DNA of 64,000 nt from Trichaptum fuscoviolaceum (GCA_910574455.1 CAJSYZ010000012.1:985317-1049316), one strand, 5' to 3'. Counted from the first letter of the stretch, positions 21,712 to 35,342 are shown. Notes: generated by a model from the letters alone, not told the origin. Program-made: numbers and translations.

Positions 21712-24271
21712 CTACGACCACCAACCTTCTTTCACAAAGATACAATGTGTAACTTTCGTCCATTTCTTCTTAACGACGCTTTCGTGACCTTGAAGTGGAT
21801 GTTGACAATTGAAGGGCGGGGCTCGCATGGCTTGAGTAGTGCAGCGTTCGCCATGCCATCCTGCAATGCTTGCATATCTGTTAGGATGGCGGAAGTTAGA
21901 CGGAATCACCACCAATTCTGGATGATAGGGTATATTGCAATCGGGATCACTGAAGTACGTACAAACAAAATCGATATACATGGGTGCTAATTGAAGGTCA
22001 GGCGTACCAGCCACAACTATAACTTGCTCTTCAGGACATGGCGTGCAGATGGGAGAAGTGAGTTGGGCGTTAATTCACGGCATCGCGACCGAGAAACCCC
22101 CGGTTATCGAGCGTTGAATGTATGTCGAGCTATTCTATGTCATAAAGTAAGCGCCGACATGAGAGAAAACGTTGTGGGGAACATACCGTTTGGGGAAGAG
22201 TAACGTTTTCGGCGCTGAAGTTATTGAGTAGAGTAAGCGATGGAGAAGCTCACGAGCTAGAACCCCCGGCTTCGCCAACAACCCTAAATGTAAAATTGAT
22301 GAGGCCGTTTGTCGCGGTGACTGCACCCTTGCACATGTCCGAGGGTGTGAGTGTCGTAGCTTATCGCAATGATCAAACCAGGTAAATATAACAAAGCCAA
22401 GCGGGTATCAAGAGGTAGCAATAGCAGTAGATGAGCGAAGTCTTTTTGATGAGAGCTTTGATGTATCGTACGAAGTTATGTCCAGGTGAAGAGCTTCTCA
22501 AGTTTCAGGACGGTTGTTCAATCCACCGAAGCTGATCAGAGCAAAGCGTGGAATGTGCAACAATTTTGAAACGAAAGTAGCTGTTCAAAGGTACCAACAT
22601 TCCAGCACACCTGCCGGCCACGATCGGGGGAGGTCATAACCTGCGTGAGCGCCTCTTTGGCTCTGCAGATGATAGGCACCTCAGGCTGGTCCGGGTATTA
22701 CCGCATGAAGATCGTTGTGTTTGGACTGTGTATCAACGCCGGATGTGCGAACGCCATCATTGGGAAAAGAAGGAAGGGCCGAGCGATTATTTGATGAGTA
22801 GATGCGGGCGGTCTGGCGCACCAATCCCTTCATCCTCAGCGGCCAGGAGAAAGGTGAGGGGAGTACTTGAAGGGGATAAGAAGAGTGCGGATATGCCGTT
22901 ATTAACGGTGTCACGGATCCCATTCACTAGCAGACGGTCAATATCGGACAAATCGCAAATGATTGGTGATAGACCGGAAATGTACCTATGTCGAGAGCGC
23001 GTTTCTGGAAAGCTGAGAGTTTTCCCTCCTTTTTAGTATACGGCTCTTGAACACGATCTGTTGAGTGCGATGAACGGAGGGTTTGTGTGTTAGGACACGG
23101 CGGAGTCGAAGAATATACGATTATGTGGCAATAGCCATTCCAACATTCCTTCGATGAGGGACCCAGCATGTTTTGCGCTCAGCTAGTACTGTAGAGAAGA
23201 GAGGAATGGCACACAGAATGACAGGGCAGTCATTACCATAAGTAAGAGAAGAACGTGCGGATAGACTCGGACAATAAGGGACTTACTCAATGACGCAAGG
23301 CCCGGAAGGAACGCAGGAATTTTGCTTCCGTGGATCACGTACGATGTCCGACCGGATATTTATACACCGAAATGGAGGACCTTGGTTTGCAAATTCCGTC
23401 TGACCCTGTCAATTCATATCATCTTGGGATACGTGATCTGTGACACACTAGTACTAGTTAGGGCTGAACAAAGGTGATTTAAAAAATAAAAGAAACTACC
23501 TCAACATACCTGAGGGTCAGAACGCAATGATGGGTTTTGTGGTGAAGCGGTCGCAGAATCTCGGTTACCCCGCCGACCTAGGCTTTGTGTCAGACGATGT
23601 TTGTAAAATGAATGAAACCCACTCCTGGAACACATCCATTCCCGGGCCAGACGACTCAGGAACAGGGCCACCCGTGGGTGACAGCAACTCCCAGTGCTCT
23701 ATGGTCCGGATTATCTCCCCTTCAGCCCCGACCGCGCTCATGGCGAATGTATAAAGGATGCGACCAAGCGAATTAGCTGAGGGTCACAGAAATACCAGCA
23801 TGTTGTCGAGCGCTTGTCCGGCCGAGAACTTGAGTGGATTCTCCGTCGCCGACAGCCCGATGGTCCTATTGTTTGGGGTGCCAATCCGCACATGCTAATT
23901 CATTTGAGGTTAGTTCATTGTAGATGGAGAGAAGTCAGATGGGAGATTGCACGCAATCCGTTTTGTTGACGGAGTGTTGATTTTAATTTACGCAAACCCC
24001 AAACAATTCAACGAATTGATCGTAGATTAGATTCGGGGTCCCAAATCAGCGTATCTGGTTCATAGTCTCAACTGACCGAGAAGTTCCTTGAGCCCGTAGA
24101 AGAAACGTTGATTAATCTAAGCATAGATTGCTTTGTGACGAAGAAGTGGTGGTTAAAGGAAGGGTCTAGCGGCCATTCGATCTCAGCAGTGGGAACATTC
24201 ATTGCTGGAAAATCCTGTTTGGGAAAATTTAGACTCAGCCTCTGTCTGAGCTTCAAATCAGTCGCTAGCAA
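21712..24271 (-). other. possible decayed or unresolved multi-exon gene
   Basis: Scattered minus-strand segments look coding but I cannot join them confidently. Near 24.2 kb there is AEIEWPLDPSFNHHFFVTKQ; near 23.8 kb RIGTPNNRTIGLSATENPL; near 23.7 kb GEIIRTIEHWELLSPTGG. Near 23.1 kb there is SLIEGMLEWLLPHNRIFFDS; near 23.0-22.8 kb SPIICDLSDIDRLLVNGIRD; near 22.3 kb DMCKGAVTATNGLINFTFRV. At 22014-21712 a frame contains IDFVCTYFSDPDCNIPYHPE. Some are bounded by plausible splice sites (gtatgttc near 22190). No family is recognised. It may be a secreted Cys-containing protein, a pseudogene, or chance frames. Confidence 0.25.
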
Positions 24272-25781
24272 ATAGAACGGAGAACGAAGCTGCTTGCGTT
24301 TCCACAGAGACAGTATAAAAGGTTACATATTGTCTAATGTGCATTTAAATCAGGCCTTCTATGAAATTGGATCCTTCTATGGTGACCTACATTTCTTTCA
24401 TCGAGTCTAAGGGGGCCCAATAATAGCATTAGCAATCTTTTGGTAATGTTCAAGTTCGTTCTGAAACATGAGGAAGATCGTATTTAGTGATGAGCTCGAA
24501 CGCTTCGAAGAATGGTGGTATCAAGAGAGGATGAAGAAGCTGGTTTGTATGTTTTCAAAGTGGACTAATCCGAGACTGGATTTGCTGCCGAAGGTCACCC
24601 GGTATCGGCATCGGCTAAGTCCTACCACTTATAAGGAGTCGTTCATTCATCTTTCATAATCGATTTAATATCGTTTGGAATATGGAATTGGAGAGACTCT
24701 CGCAGAAAATGTGCATTAGGATTTAGGTTATGCAAGTTGGAAAGTAGTCACGATATTCACTATCATACTGGTATCAACTTGAAGTCTGAGACCCCGAATC
24801 TCCAACCAGCTCCCGCATTACAAATTCTGAACTAAATAAATGCTATGGTTAGCTGTACATATGTACCTGCAGGGATGAAGAGCAAATCTAGAACCGACGC
24901 GTATCGGGAGAGCGCGTGTGACTTTCCATGGTTTCCCAAAATGGACAACGCGTCCCGTCGAGATGGTGTGCGCGCACCTGCTCAGGCTTGTCCTCCAACC
25001 CCATCTTTGCCAGCAAACTCAGGCAAACCCACAGACACCCACACTGCTTCTCCCGTTTTCAATATCTCATACTTCTTTGGCGACGTCAAGAGAACATCAC
25101 GAATACTCATTGCTTTCCGTTGCACTCATTTATATCGGCCGGGAAGCCTGCCCGGTAGCTGCGGCAACCAGCTTTGTGCTCTGAACTCTCTTTGGGTTCT
25201 CTATTCTCTCGGACGTTTAACCGCCCTTCTGCATCAGGATGAGCCCAAGAAGACCACCGCAGACCTTGCCTGCGAAAAGTACGCCAGATTTTGCATTCTA
25301 TTCTCTCTTGCTCCTCCTACCCCCGTGGAAGAGGCATTAGCCCCGTGTGGAACAGATCACTGACCGAGGATGATTGGACCAGGGTCGAACTGGAGACAAC
25401 AACAGGTTCGTGATCAACTAGGACATACCGCAGGCTCGAATGGCGATGGTCAGAAGCCACCGAGTGAGCCGACCGTGCCGCCACCCAGGATTACCGTGCG
25501 TCTTTCTTCTTGTCCCAACTACCATCGCTGAGCGCTGATCCTCCCTTCCCCCTCTCTTACTGCCTGATTTCCTCCTCGATATCTTGTACGCTTGTTCGCT
25601 TGTCTGCAACTGACCCTGCCGCGTTGTACGCGATACGCTCTTTCGCTGCGTACCACAATCACCTCCACCGTACCCGACTACTCTCGCCTCGCTTTCGACC
25701 GGGAAATATTGCGCCTATTGTACCCCCCCTCCTCATAACTCTCCTCGCTGTGCGTGCTGGTCACTCAACTTCGACCCATAG
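24272..25781. other. intergenic, upstream of the FAD monooxygenase
   Basis: Holds one 172-codon frame starting at ATG 24845 (+), with composition unlike its neighbours and no recognisable family, so not called. The last 300 nt are C/T-rich, typical of a fungal promoter and 5' leader. Confidence 0.4.
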
Positions 25782-28139
25782 ATGTCAAAAAGCAAGCGGG
25801 CAGCCCCTCTTAAGCTCAATTTCGTGGTCGTCGGCGGTTCGCTAGGTGGACTTGCTGTAGCATATGAGCTTGCCACTTCGGGCCATTACGTGCATGTTAT
25901 CGAAAAGAAAGAGGGGCTAATAAAGGTTCGTAAGGTTTCTGTTGTGGTCTGCCACCTCGCCGGCAATGCCGTTAGCGCCCGTATGTTCGGAAACGACGGC
26001 GATAGGCAGAGGTGGCAGAACAGCCTTCATATCTCAATAGTGCTAACGGTCGCCTTTATGTGCTTGCTTAACGCTCTATTTGACTTCGTCATTGCCGTTT
26101 GGCGTATTCGCCCCGTCGACCGTGCACCTTATACGGCGGCTTCGCGCGAACCCTACTATCGACGTTGATGGCCCTCCCATCCATGTAAATCCTTATCCAT
26201 CATCGATTTACCTTTCGTCGATTACGGGCTCTTCGGTATCGGACGGATGTGTTGGGATGGTGTCTTACTGAATTCGAATGCGATTCTGCCTTCATCGGAT
26301 GGTGAACTGCCTCTACAGGACGCATGCGGCATTCGCATTCCACCAAATTTGACTCGAATCCTGGAGCGATGGATGAAGTGGCCACATGAGGATGCAATCA
26401 AATGTTGGCGCCTTGCGTTTAGGAAACGTGAGTATTACCTTCCTTCTCTCAAGCAGCAATGCTTGAGGAGATCAAACTTCTGACCTTCCATCTTTCTATC
26501 TTTCTTCCATCTTTAAAACGCATTATAATTGTCGTTTCGACTCGATACCTTTCGACGATCTCTTCAATTGACCATCATACCTTTGGTGGCAACAATGCTC
26601 GTCAATGCGCTTCGCCGGAAATAGTACACACGGGTGAATTCGTAGGAGATCTCGAATACAAGGAAGAAGTCATGAGAGTTCTCGGTGCTGATTTTTGGCT
26701 CATGCACGTACGTTTCTTTTCTTGATTCTTGATCAAATCACTTCTCCGTATCCATCGGCTTTCACTCAAGTTACCGGATTAGTCAAGCTGATCTTTTTGA
26801 ATAGTATGCCGATCTCCTCCAATCTCTCTACGATCTTGCAATCGCAGCCGGTGCAGTCGTACAATTTGGTACATCAGTGGAGGAATTGGATCCTCTTCAG
26901 CCTTCAGTGCAGCTCAGTACAGGCGAAGTCCTTCGGCCTGATATCGTCATCGGTGCAGATGGCTATCAAAGCCTCGTACAACGCACAATCGAAAAGGACA
27001 TCTGGAAGAAGAGTATTGATGAAGCAGACGAGCGAGAACCTTATAGACGCGAAGACAGCGGCACTGTCGTCTACAGCCTGAACGTCGACATCTCAGACAT
27101 CACACCTGAATCTGACCCGGAGCTATATGAGATCGTGCACCAAAATGAGTGGACGGCGTATATGGGTCCATACATCTCCATATTGACATCGCCCTCGGTA
27201 TGGTATCTAATTGGGCAGAACGTTAGGAATGTAACTAAATCTATCCACTTTCTTCGTTAGCGGAATTACAAGGAGTTTGGTATTCAAATGTTTATACCAG
27301 ATGTCCCAGGCTCGGACGATACATGGGATAGAGTATTGCCTATGGATCAGGTCAACACCTCCAGTCTACCACCTGTGTATGTACATCTTCGAAACCTTCT
27401 TGCTTGTGAACATGCACTCAAAATGATCTGACAGACTGTTAAAACTATGTCAGCGCGCCACACATGCCGTCGAGACTAAATTCGTGATCCGGCAGATTGA
27501 GGACTGGGTCCACCCCAGTGCTAAAGTCGTCCTGCTAGGCGAGTCGGCGCACCCTCAGATTGTAAGCGATACAGTCGTTCAGATTTTGTGAGAAGTTTAC
27601 TGATACGACACATCTCCTAGCCATCCTCCACTCACTCAGGCTCGCTCGCTGTTGAAGACGCCGCTGTCTTCGGCGACTTATTCTCCCGTATTCGCTCCCG
27701 CGAACAAATTCTTCCTTTCTTGTACGGTTACCAGGATCTCCGCGCGGAACGCTGTTGGGCTATTCAGCAATCCGAGGCGGCGAACAGCGCATCGGTCATG
27801 TTACCGGATGGGCCGGGCCAGGAACAGCGTGATAAGTCCATGCGCGAAGCATATGCGTTGGGTGCTGGTGGTTGGGACGAGAGTATGTTCCGCCACAATT
27901 GGGAAATGATCCGTATCTTGTTTGCGTACGATCCTGAAGAGGAGGTGGAGGAATGGTGGCAACAGTGGGGTCTTCTCCGGGAACGAGCGGAGGGCGTGCG
28001 GTTATTCTCGTCGGAGGAAGACCTAGGCGACGAAGGTGACGAAGAGGAGGACGCGAGACTTAGAGACAATTTACATCGGATGAGCATCAGCGTCGCACCA
28101 CCGATTACAGTGACAGTCGAGTCAACACACTCATACTGA
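25782..28139 (+). CDS. FAD-dependent monooxygenase, salicylate-hydroxylase-like
   Basis: Expected flavin- and NAD(P)H-dependent aromatic hydroxylase. Seven exons (25782-25925, 26319-26427, 26625-26707, 26805-27221, 27261-27376, 27435-27561, 27621-28139) total 1515 nt, 504 residues, in consistent phase. The N-terminal Rossmann motif is VVVGGSLGGLAVAYELA, ending strand two with VIEKK, whose Glu binds FAD ribose. GIRIPPNLTRIL follows, then the DG motif VIGADGYQSLVQR. The GD motif region reads LLGESAHP, so the usual Asp is Glu. The first intron is long (393 nt) and carries an 11-bp inverted repeat. The C-terminus is acidic (EEDLGDEGDEEED). Secondary metabolism or aromatic breakdown is plausible; there is no cluster partner next to it. 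Confidence 0.88.
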
Positions 28140-29303
28140 AGGGATATGAAACATCCTCCGCCCATCAATGAATAATTCCTTATCTTCGCTTTCCAGCTTC
28201 ACCCCAACCTCACACATATATACCTCAAATCGCTTCTCTCTGCCGCAAATTGCAAACTCCCGCTTGCTCTCTCACTCTCTCTTCAACTGGGCACTTCGAT
28301 CTGCTGTTACAGTCTCACACCGGAAGTATTCGCTGTCTCGTTCTTTTCGTGCACATTGTCCTGCTCTCTGTCATACACTCCGAGTCATATTTCCATTACC
28401 AGTAAAACGCTCTCCCTCGCCCGTCGCCCTTCACCCTTTTCATCAACCTTGTCGATGTACTGTACATATCCATTTCCGTCCGCTGTTCTTTTCAAGGCTC
28501 TCTCACTCCGTCCTTCTCATTGTACTTTAGGATTCTAGCATATTTCTCGGGCTAGTCGGGTTGCTGCAGACCGTCACGCGATTATTCATCATCCGAGTAC
28601 ATCGTGTTTCGTTTCTGCTCTCCTCCGTCTTTTCCGTTCCTCGCATTCGCTTCCATTTTAGTTTTCGCACTATCGTCATACTCGATCGTCTAGAATATCA
28701 TGTTGAGCTCTTCCATATGCATCGTGGCTTTCATTCGGTCGGACTCTGTGCTAACAGAGACTAGTTTTGCAAAAACTGTGTGTTTTCATAAGCGGGCTTC
28801 CAGTTTTCGGTTTCGATACTTAGCCGTTGTATCATCTGGCCCGTGAAGGCCCTCAAGTGTCATTAAATGTTTGTCACCTACAGCACGACTTTAATTTACA
28901 TAACTACATGTGTAATGTCCGCTTTGCTATCATTAGAGTCAATGCCTTAGTCTCATACACTAAATCTGCAATCTAATTCATTACAAAAAGTCAAAACCTC
29001 CAGAACGTTGTGCACATGATGTGGAATCGAGCGCTTAGATAAATAGAAGTTTCAAGCGAAGAATGGATTAAGGGGCTTGGGGATGAGTCGGGCTGGCGGG
29101 CAACTCGGAGAGGCTTTGTAGAGTTGAGTATCCCACTAAAAGTCGGATTAGGTCCTCTCTTGTATCGAAATTTGCATATTAACTGGCCATACATCTGCAG
29201 AAAAATGAAGGCATGTTAAGCTCTTTTTTCATTCGCAAAGAAAATCCAACTCACCATAAAAGAACTCTCCGTCGAGTAGAAGAAGGAATGGATATACGAA
29301 AGC
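28140..29303. other. convergent intergenic region
   Basis: The first 400 nt are strongly C/T-rich and hold a long frame (28168-28530) with biased Ser/Leu/Pro composition and no family match; judged non-coding. The rest is AT-rich 3' flank of the MFS gene. Confidence 0.45.
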
Positions 29304-31606
29304 CTAGAAAATCCAGGCTCCACCGTGCTTCGCCTGGAGCCGCACGCGCGCGATAAGGAGCAGCGCGAGACCCGCCCCACAGATGGCCTGGAACATTGTT
29401 TAAAGATCAGATATACACAAGAAGTGTGCAATACAGAGCAACACGTACACCGCTAAAGACGATAGGTTTCCACCAAACAAATTGGTCCGTCAAGAGTGCA
29501 CCCGTGATTGGTGTTCCTAGATGTGAGCCAGTCAGGGGAGATCAGCATCCCGGTATCGGCAATGAACTTGGAAAATGCCAAGGGCAGCAAGCTCACCGAT
29601 GAGCGCACCCAAACCCGCAGCTGCGAATGCTATCCCCATTCTTGCTCTGTATTGCGATCAGCTTCATTTGTACAGCAGTAGACGATCCATTTCGTCTACA
29701 ACTCACCCTATCTCTGTATAATGATCCGCCATGTGCGAGACGGCAGGAGCCAATAAGGAAACATCTAGGTACACATACCAGTTAACATTGATGCTGTCAG
29801 ATGAGTAGTGTACGGCGAGGTTGACGCACAGGCACCAGAGAAGAATCCAAACAAGGGCGAGAAGATCGCGAATGCTACGGTATTCGTAACACCGAACATA
29901 CTAAAGAGCAAAGCGTTGCAGGCGATCGCTGTAACGAGAAGCATATTGAAAACTCCGAAGGACCGTGCAAAGAATCCCGGTACAACTCGTCCGACAAGGG
30001 AAGCTGCATTCAGTATTGACAACTTATAAGATGTGGATCAGAATCCATATATCTGGTTCATATGAATGAAATGGCTCACCGTGTAGAACGAGAAGGTCTG
30101 GTTGAGATTATGACTAACGGCATCTACTTGTATGTAGAAGAGCGGGAAGAAAAGTCCCTGCTGGAATAAAAACATGCTAAATTATTACAGCGGGATGAGT
30201 TAACTCAGTGTTATCGGAAAATAAACTATGTCACGTACCCGAGGGTAGTACACATGTACTCAAAATCCTTTGAGAATTTAACAACTGCGGTAGACATCTT
30301 GATCATTTGCGGTCCACCACTAGGCAGGTTCTTCGGATACTTCGCTCGCATCATGAGTGCGCCAAGGACTTGCAAGCCTGATACCATGCCCGCGCTCGCG
30401 CGGACACTGTTGGCGAAGCCAAGACTAGACTTGAAAAGGTTGTTAAGCATGATGGGGTGCACTATACCCCCGACAGAGGAGCCGGACGCGACTATGCACA
30501 TAGTGAGGGACCGCATGTGCGGGGAGGGAAAGTGCTGCGCGACGACTGCGACGGCAGGGATGTACGTCAGGCCCGCTCCGAGTCCCATTGCTACTCCTTG
30601 CGAAAGGAAGATCTACGACGCTCCCATGAGTGAATTGGCAGAGGGAGAAATTGATGGCCAAACCTGATAGAACTTCTCGGGCTTCACCAGCGAAAGCATG
30701 AACATGCTAAGGGAAAATAGGATGGTCCCGGAGATGAGCAGGTGATAGCTAGATGTGCTATAAGTTTAGAAATTTGACTAGAAATGATGGGCCTCACAAA
30801 TATCCTTTATCAAACAGACGTCCAGTGATTACACCAATCGACATGAGGAAGAAGACTTGTGTACTGCCAATCCAACTATTTGGTGCTAAGTCAATAGACT
30901 GCATGGGAACTGTTGCGGTTCCATACCTGATCTGCGATGCAGAATGGCCCTTAAGGAGGCTTGTGGTGTAGAAATCTACACATTTCTGAGTCTAATGCTT
31001 TGTCCACCAAGTTTTGAAGCTAACCTTGATAAACTCCGAACGCGTTTGAGTACCTATCATGCGAGTTAGAGCCCTTGATCATATTCGACACAAAAGTTGA
31101 CATACCCGAAGCCACAGAATTGAATCATCCAGCTTTAAGCAACAATTGACGTCAAAACTGCAACCCTCCAGACCCTTTAGGCTATTCACTCACGCGCCAG
31201 CAACAGTAGACCATCCCCAAAATCCCCCCTCTTTGAGAGGCTCTACCAAACTTGCGCGCTTCTGCTCCTTCTTGACGTCAAGGCTTACCCGAATCTCGCT
31301 GGACCTCAGAGACTCGCGTTTGATAGGAATTGAGGACTTCTCCTTGGGTGACTCGAGGATTTGACTAGGACTTGGGGTCAGCGAGAAATTCTCCGAGACC
31401 TTGCGATTGTCCATGTTGAAGCGACCCCAGCCTACGGACGGATCCGGACTAACGTCTTCCTCTGGAACCTCTAAATCGATAGACGCTCTGTCGAAGTACC
31501 GCATAGCTTGTATCCGGCTGGAGTAAACGCTGCTGGCAGTCGAGCGGCGATTTACCGCTCGGGGGCTCGGGGGCAACCAGTCATCAGGATCGAGCACGTT
31601 AGACAT
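29304..31606 (-). CDS. MFS transporter, monocarboxylate-transporter-like
   Basis: Proton-coupled solute carrier of the MCT-like branch of the major facilitator superfamily, plasma or organelle membrane. Start is ATG at 31606. About 110 polar, Ser-rich N-terminal residues precede the family signature EGGFWGWSTVAGAW ... FGYSNAFGVYQDFY. SASQ and WIGSTQVFFLMSIG (helix 2), MGLGAGLTYIPAVAVVAQHF (helix 4/5), VGGIVHPIMLNNL and PGFFARSFGVFNMLLVTA (helices 8/9) follow. It closes with GLALLLIARVRL and GGAWIF*. About ten short introns are needed; junctions such as GGC GC|gtgagt at 31193 and GGC CAT|GTGAG-type donors are regular. Substrate is unknown; riboflavin, carboxylate or secondary-metabolite transport are known for relatives. 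Confidence 0.87.
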
Positions 31607-34600
31607 GGCTGGTCGAGGTTGAAGGCTTCGAGAGAGTTATCCCTTGGATATTAAGCAACTCTCCGAGAGAGCAAGACGTCAGCGAAGAGCAACCTGGCTG
31701 ATGTAGCTCATAGCGCTTTTATCCGTCCTGTTGTGTCGACACAGCGTTTGAGTACGCACAGAGATCCGCCGCGAGACGAAATTTAAGTGGACCTCAGCCA
31801 ATAGTATCTCTAGGCCAGAGATCATAGGTGGAGTTTGCGTACTCATTACAAGACAATATATAGCAACTGTCCGAAGGCAGCGGCTTGTGGCGCAGCTAAA
31901 GTTCACACAAAGATGATGGTCAGTAACCGATGAAGCATCCAAATTTGATGGGCAAGAAATTCGCGACATTCGTAGCTCATGTATACGTCAGCTCAGTGCT
32001 GCCCTTGATGATCTTTAGAGAGAGGATAAAGAACATATCGGATGATAAAGGTTGAAAGGCTACGCCGCGACTCTGTGAGCGGAGATTAAACTTCACTTCA
32101 ACACATAGTTTCCCACACTGACGGACTACTACAAAGTTTTACACACAATTAAAGCAGCATATACTACACTGATACATAGGATCACTCATATATGTATGGA
32201 TCATTGAAATAATGTAATGAGCTTCCTCGTAGTTGAGGCTTTAAGATTAAATGGTGAGTACTAGCTGAGATGCAACTTCCATAGTGGAAAGGTAGTAGAA
32301 ATATCATATCCCTTGCTATTCGACTTTCTTTCCGCACCATGACTAGGAATCACTGGAATCTTGCGAGTGACACTGGCTGATGCGGTTTGTGATATCAAAG
32401 GGAGCTGCAAGAAAAGGCGACCGGAACGGTGTTGCTGTTCTCTACCGTGGGTCTGCCAAATCCGGCTTGCACACTGCGCTTAGCACTGGATCCGACTCAT
32501 CACGAGAGAACCCAAAGTTCACGGTAAGAAGCGGAGTCCCGCTCTCTTCGGTCAGTGATTGACAAGTGATATGCGACTCAGCGGAGCGAATCGATTCAGC
32601 AAGACGTTCGACGTCGTGCCAGTGTGTTGTCAGCGGCCTATTCTGCGAGTGTACACTTGAAAAAGCGTTGCAAGTCACCATACATTTTCCGTCATATACT
32701 GTAAATAAGGAGCTTCATATAGCTAGCCACTAATCGCACAGCTCACTTCGGATAAAATCAACAAATATCTTCCGTCCGTAGGTTTATAGATTTATCTATT
32801 GAAGAAGGTAAAACTCGTACTTCGTAGACTCCGCTCGGACTTAGCCGGCGCTCCAAGTCTTCAAGTTTTCGCAACCGTCGGTGTTTTACACCTATCCCAC
32901 CAACACTGATGCGCATAAGCGTCGTATTGCTATCACTGCAGTCTCTGTCTCGCCGGATGGATACCTGGAATCGTTTCCGTATGGATTTCAAAGGTCGTCA
33001 TCATCAACATTGATGATATTGATACATATCTTCCGAGTTGTTGGTGACTTCGCGGTCAATTATCTGATATTTTGACTGAGCAAACGGTGTTGCATCTTGC
33101 GAGTCTTAGGAGCAGAAAGGAACTAATAGGTATGTTTTAGTACTTCCGACTACTAGTTACTCGAGCGCTCATCTGTTTCTTTCTTTTATCTGGACGGAAG
33201 CGCCTTTTAAGACTTTCGGCCGGCGTAACCTTTCTCGAAAACCTGCCGAAACTGTCAGACACTGCGCCTCCCTTGGTGATGAACTTCAACTGCCTCCACC
33301 TTGTAGCCTACGTTTCTTTGAGTCAAGGAGATTTTCTCATTTAGCTGCAAGGAATCTTGCCGTAATAAGTTATTGGCTCTCCGCAGAAGCGTTTCGCGCT
33401 ATCTTATCCACGACGAACGGTGGCGGGCGGGAGTAACGAGATTTTCCGCTCGTTCCAAAGAGTGCATATATTAAGGTGGAGAAAACTTAGTAGCGGTATG
33501 AAGGTTTACTTCTAGTTGCATGTTCGCTAAGTTTTATACATCTCAGGCATTCGAGTCCAGCTTTACACGAGGATACACTGCTTACGCCACAAAGTGTATC
33601 CGTACGTATTGCGTCTTGGGCCCGGGGCTTCAGTGACCGTTTTTCTTCCGCAGCCAGGACTGAATCAGGCTCAGCTTCGGTTCGCAGTCCCAGGAATCCG
33701 TACACAAGACTTGATTCACCCTATTAGCTCTACGTGGGTTCTTGATGCTTTTTATGAGCTGGTTTTGTCGGCGATATAATCACAAGGGGTGAGCGGAGGC
33801 GCATGGCTTGCTTGTCCTTGTCATGGCAACTCGCAGCCCTAGTCTCCGTTTGGACATCTTTCAAGGATGTAACCGCATTGATAATCCGTGCACAGCGAAT
33901 GTCCTAGGATTACGGAACTCATGTATTGAATGCGGTGTTTGTGGCGTTTGCTGGAGAATTCCAAGGTGCAATCTTATGGATCAATACCGTTGTTCCAACC
34001 TCCGAAAAAGACGGAGTGCAGACACTCTGTACAAATTCTTGACGATAATGCATGGTCTGCAGAAGTGCCCTCAAGTTACTTCACTGGGAGATAATACGAA
34101 CATTGTTCCGAGGGGAGGCAAATTCTTGACGGCTGACTACAGTGCTCTGTATACCAAGTACGGACTGAGTTATGGGCGGGCACACGATCTAATACGTGAG
34201 TACACGGCTTTAAAGTGATAATCGAGGTAAATTAACATCAATGTGGCAGTGCAATGCACGGGAAGAGACGCGTGAACAAGCGATGAAGATCAGAAGAGGG
34301 GAGGGCGGAGGGCGGGGGTTAGAGAGTCAAAAAGATAAATAAAACTAGGGAGAAAAAAAACGACCCAATTATACATTTGGATATCTTCACTCTTCTATTC
34401 CCTCTACCGATCGTTACAGGTATATCAGAGAATCGGGACGCCAAGGCCATACACGGACATGGCTACCGTATGTGCTTCAAAGCTGCATACGGAGGAAGAA
34501 CTTTCTCATACCTATGATAACGGATACGGACCGCGAATTCGTATGGCCTCTCAACATCTGAGGAACCCGCTGATGTAAAAGCTCCGCCGGAAGACTTTAT

Positions 34601-35342
34601 GGGGACATGCTCGTCGACCCATCCAATAGCAGCTCCCCCGTCCCCTGCTTTGCATGTCTTCGGGATCGCATCATAATTCCGGTAAACTGAATACTCAACA
34701 GTTTACTCATCGATACTCGGTGACGTAGGTGGCTTTCCTCGTAACGCGTGTAACGTTCTCGGTCTAATCATATCATCATATAATCGCAGCATATTTTGAC
34801 CGTTATCCCTAAAGATGTAACCTGGCATCAATGCAGCGGCGCAGAGATGTCTTTTTTTTCGTACCATCGCGAAGACTGATAGATGAGGAGATGATTGATG
34901 TTCTTCCAGGCTTTGCACATCGTTACGACACGCAACAGCTAGCCCGTCGAGCATCTGCACATCCGCTAATGCGAGCACCCGAGGCAGGGTACCAAGTCAT
35001 AGGAATATACCCATTTGGTATGAATCCTATCATCATCCGAGGCAAGTGATTCAATTTCCTCCACACAGCAATTCATCCGGCGCGCAGAGGGCGGTCTAGA
35101 AATATAAATTGTCTCACGGTTTTCATGACCTTGATGGGACTTATACGAGCGACTTTCCCCGAATACGAAGCCTCTATAAGAGACCTGTACATCATAAGCT
35201 TAGTCCTTCTTGCCTTCCGACCTGGTGCCATCACACACTCCTTTTCGCTATTTATTCCGACGCTTCTCTGCTTCTTGGGAGTTTGCAGCGACTATCTTGC
35301 TGAAGTTTGGTGTTCAAGTTCAAGTGTTTAGATCCACTCTCC
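31607..35342. other. 3.7-kb gene-poor region
   Basis: No supported gene. Open frames at 32380-32562, 32442-32681 (-), 33821-34218 (+, 132 codons from its ATG, Cys-containing) and 34703-34978 (-) show no recognisable family or neighbouring exons. Stretches around 34300 are purine-rich. Any of these could be orphan small proteins. Confidence 0.4.

Noticed and set aside
24845..25363. 172-codon plus-strand frame
   Set aside because: Starts with ATG but has no recognisable domain, no homologous copy in the window, and lies in the upstream region of the FAD gene.
28168..28530. 120-codon frame after the FAD monooxygenase
   Set aside because: Strongly C/T-biased sequence, no family resemblance, overlapping a second frame; looks like 3' flank.
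25782..31606. Secondary-metabolite gene cluster (FAD monooxygenase plus MFS transporter)
   Set aside because: The two genes are neighbours but no backbone synthase, P450 or cluster regulator is close, so a cluster call is not supported.
33821..34218. Cys-containing 132-codon frame in the gene-poor region
   Set aside because: No signal peptide, family resemblance or adjacent exons; kept only as a remark in the region note.
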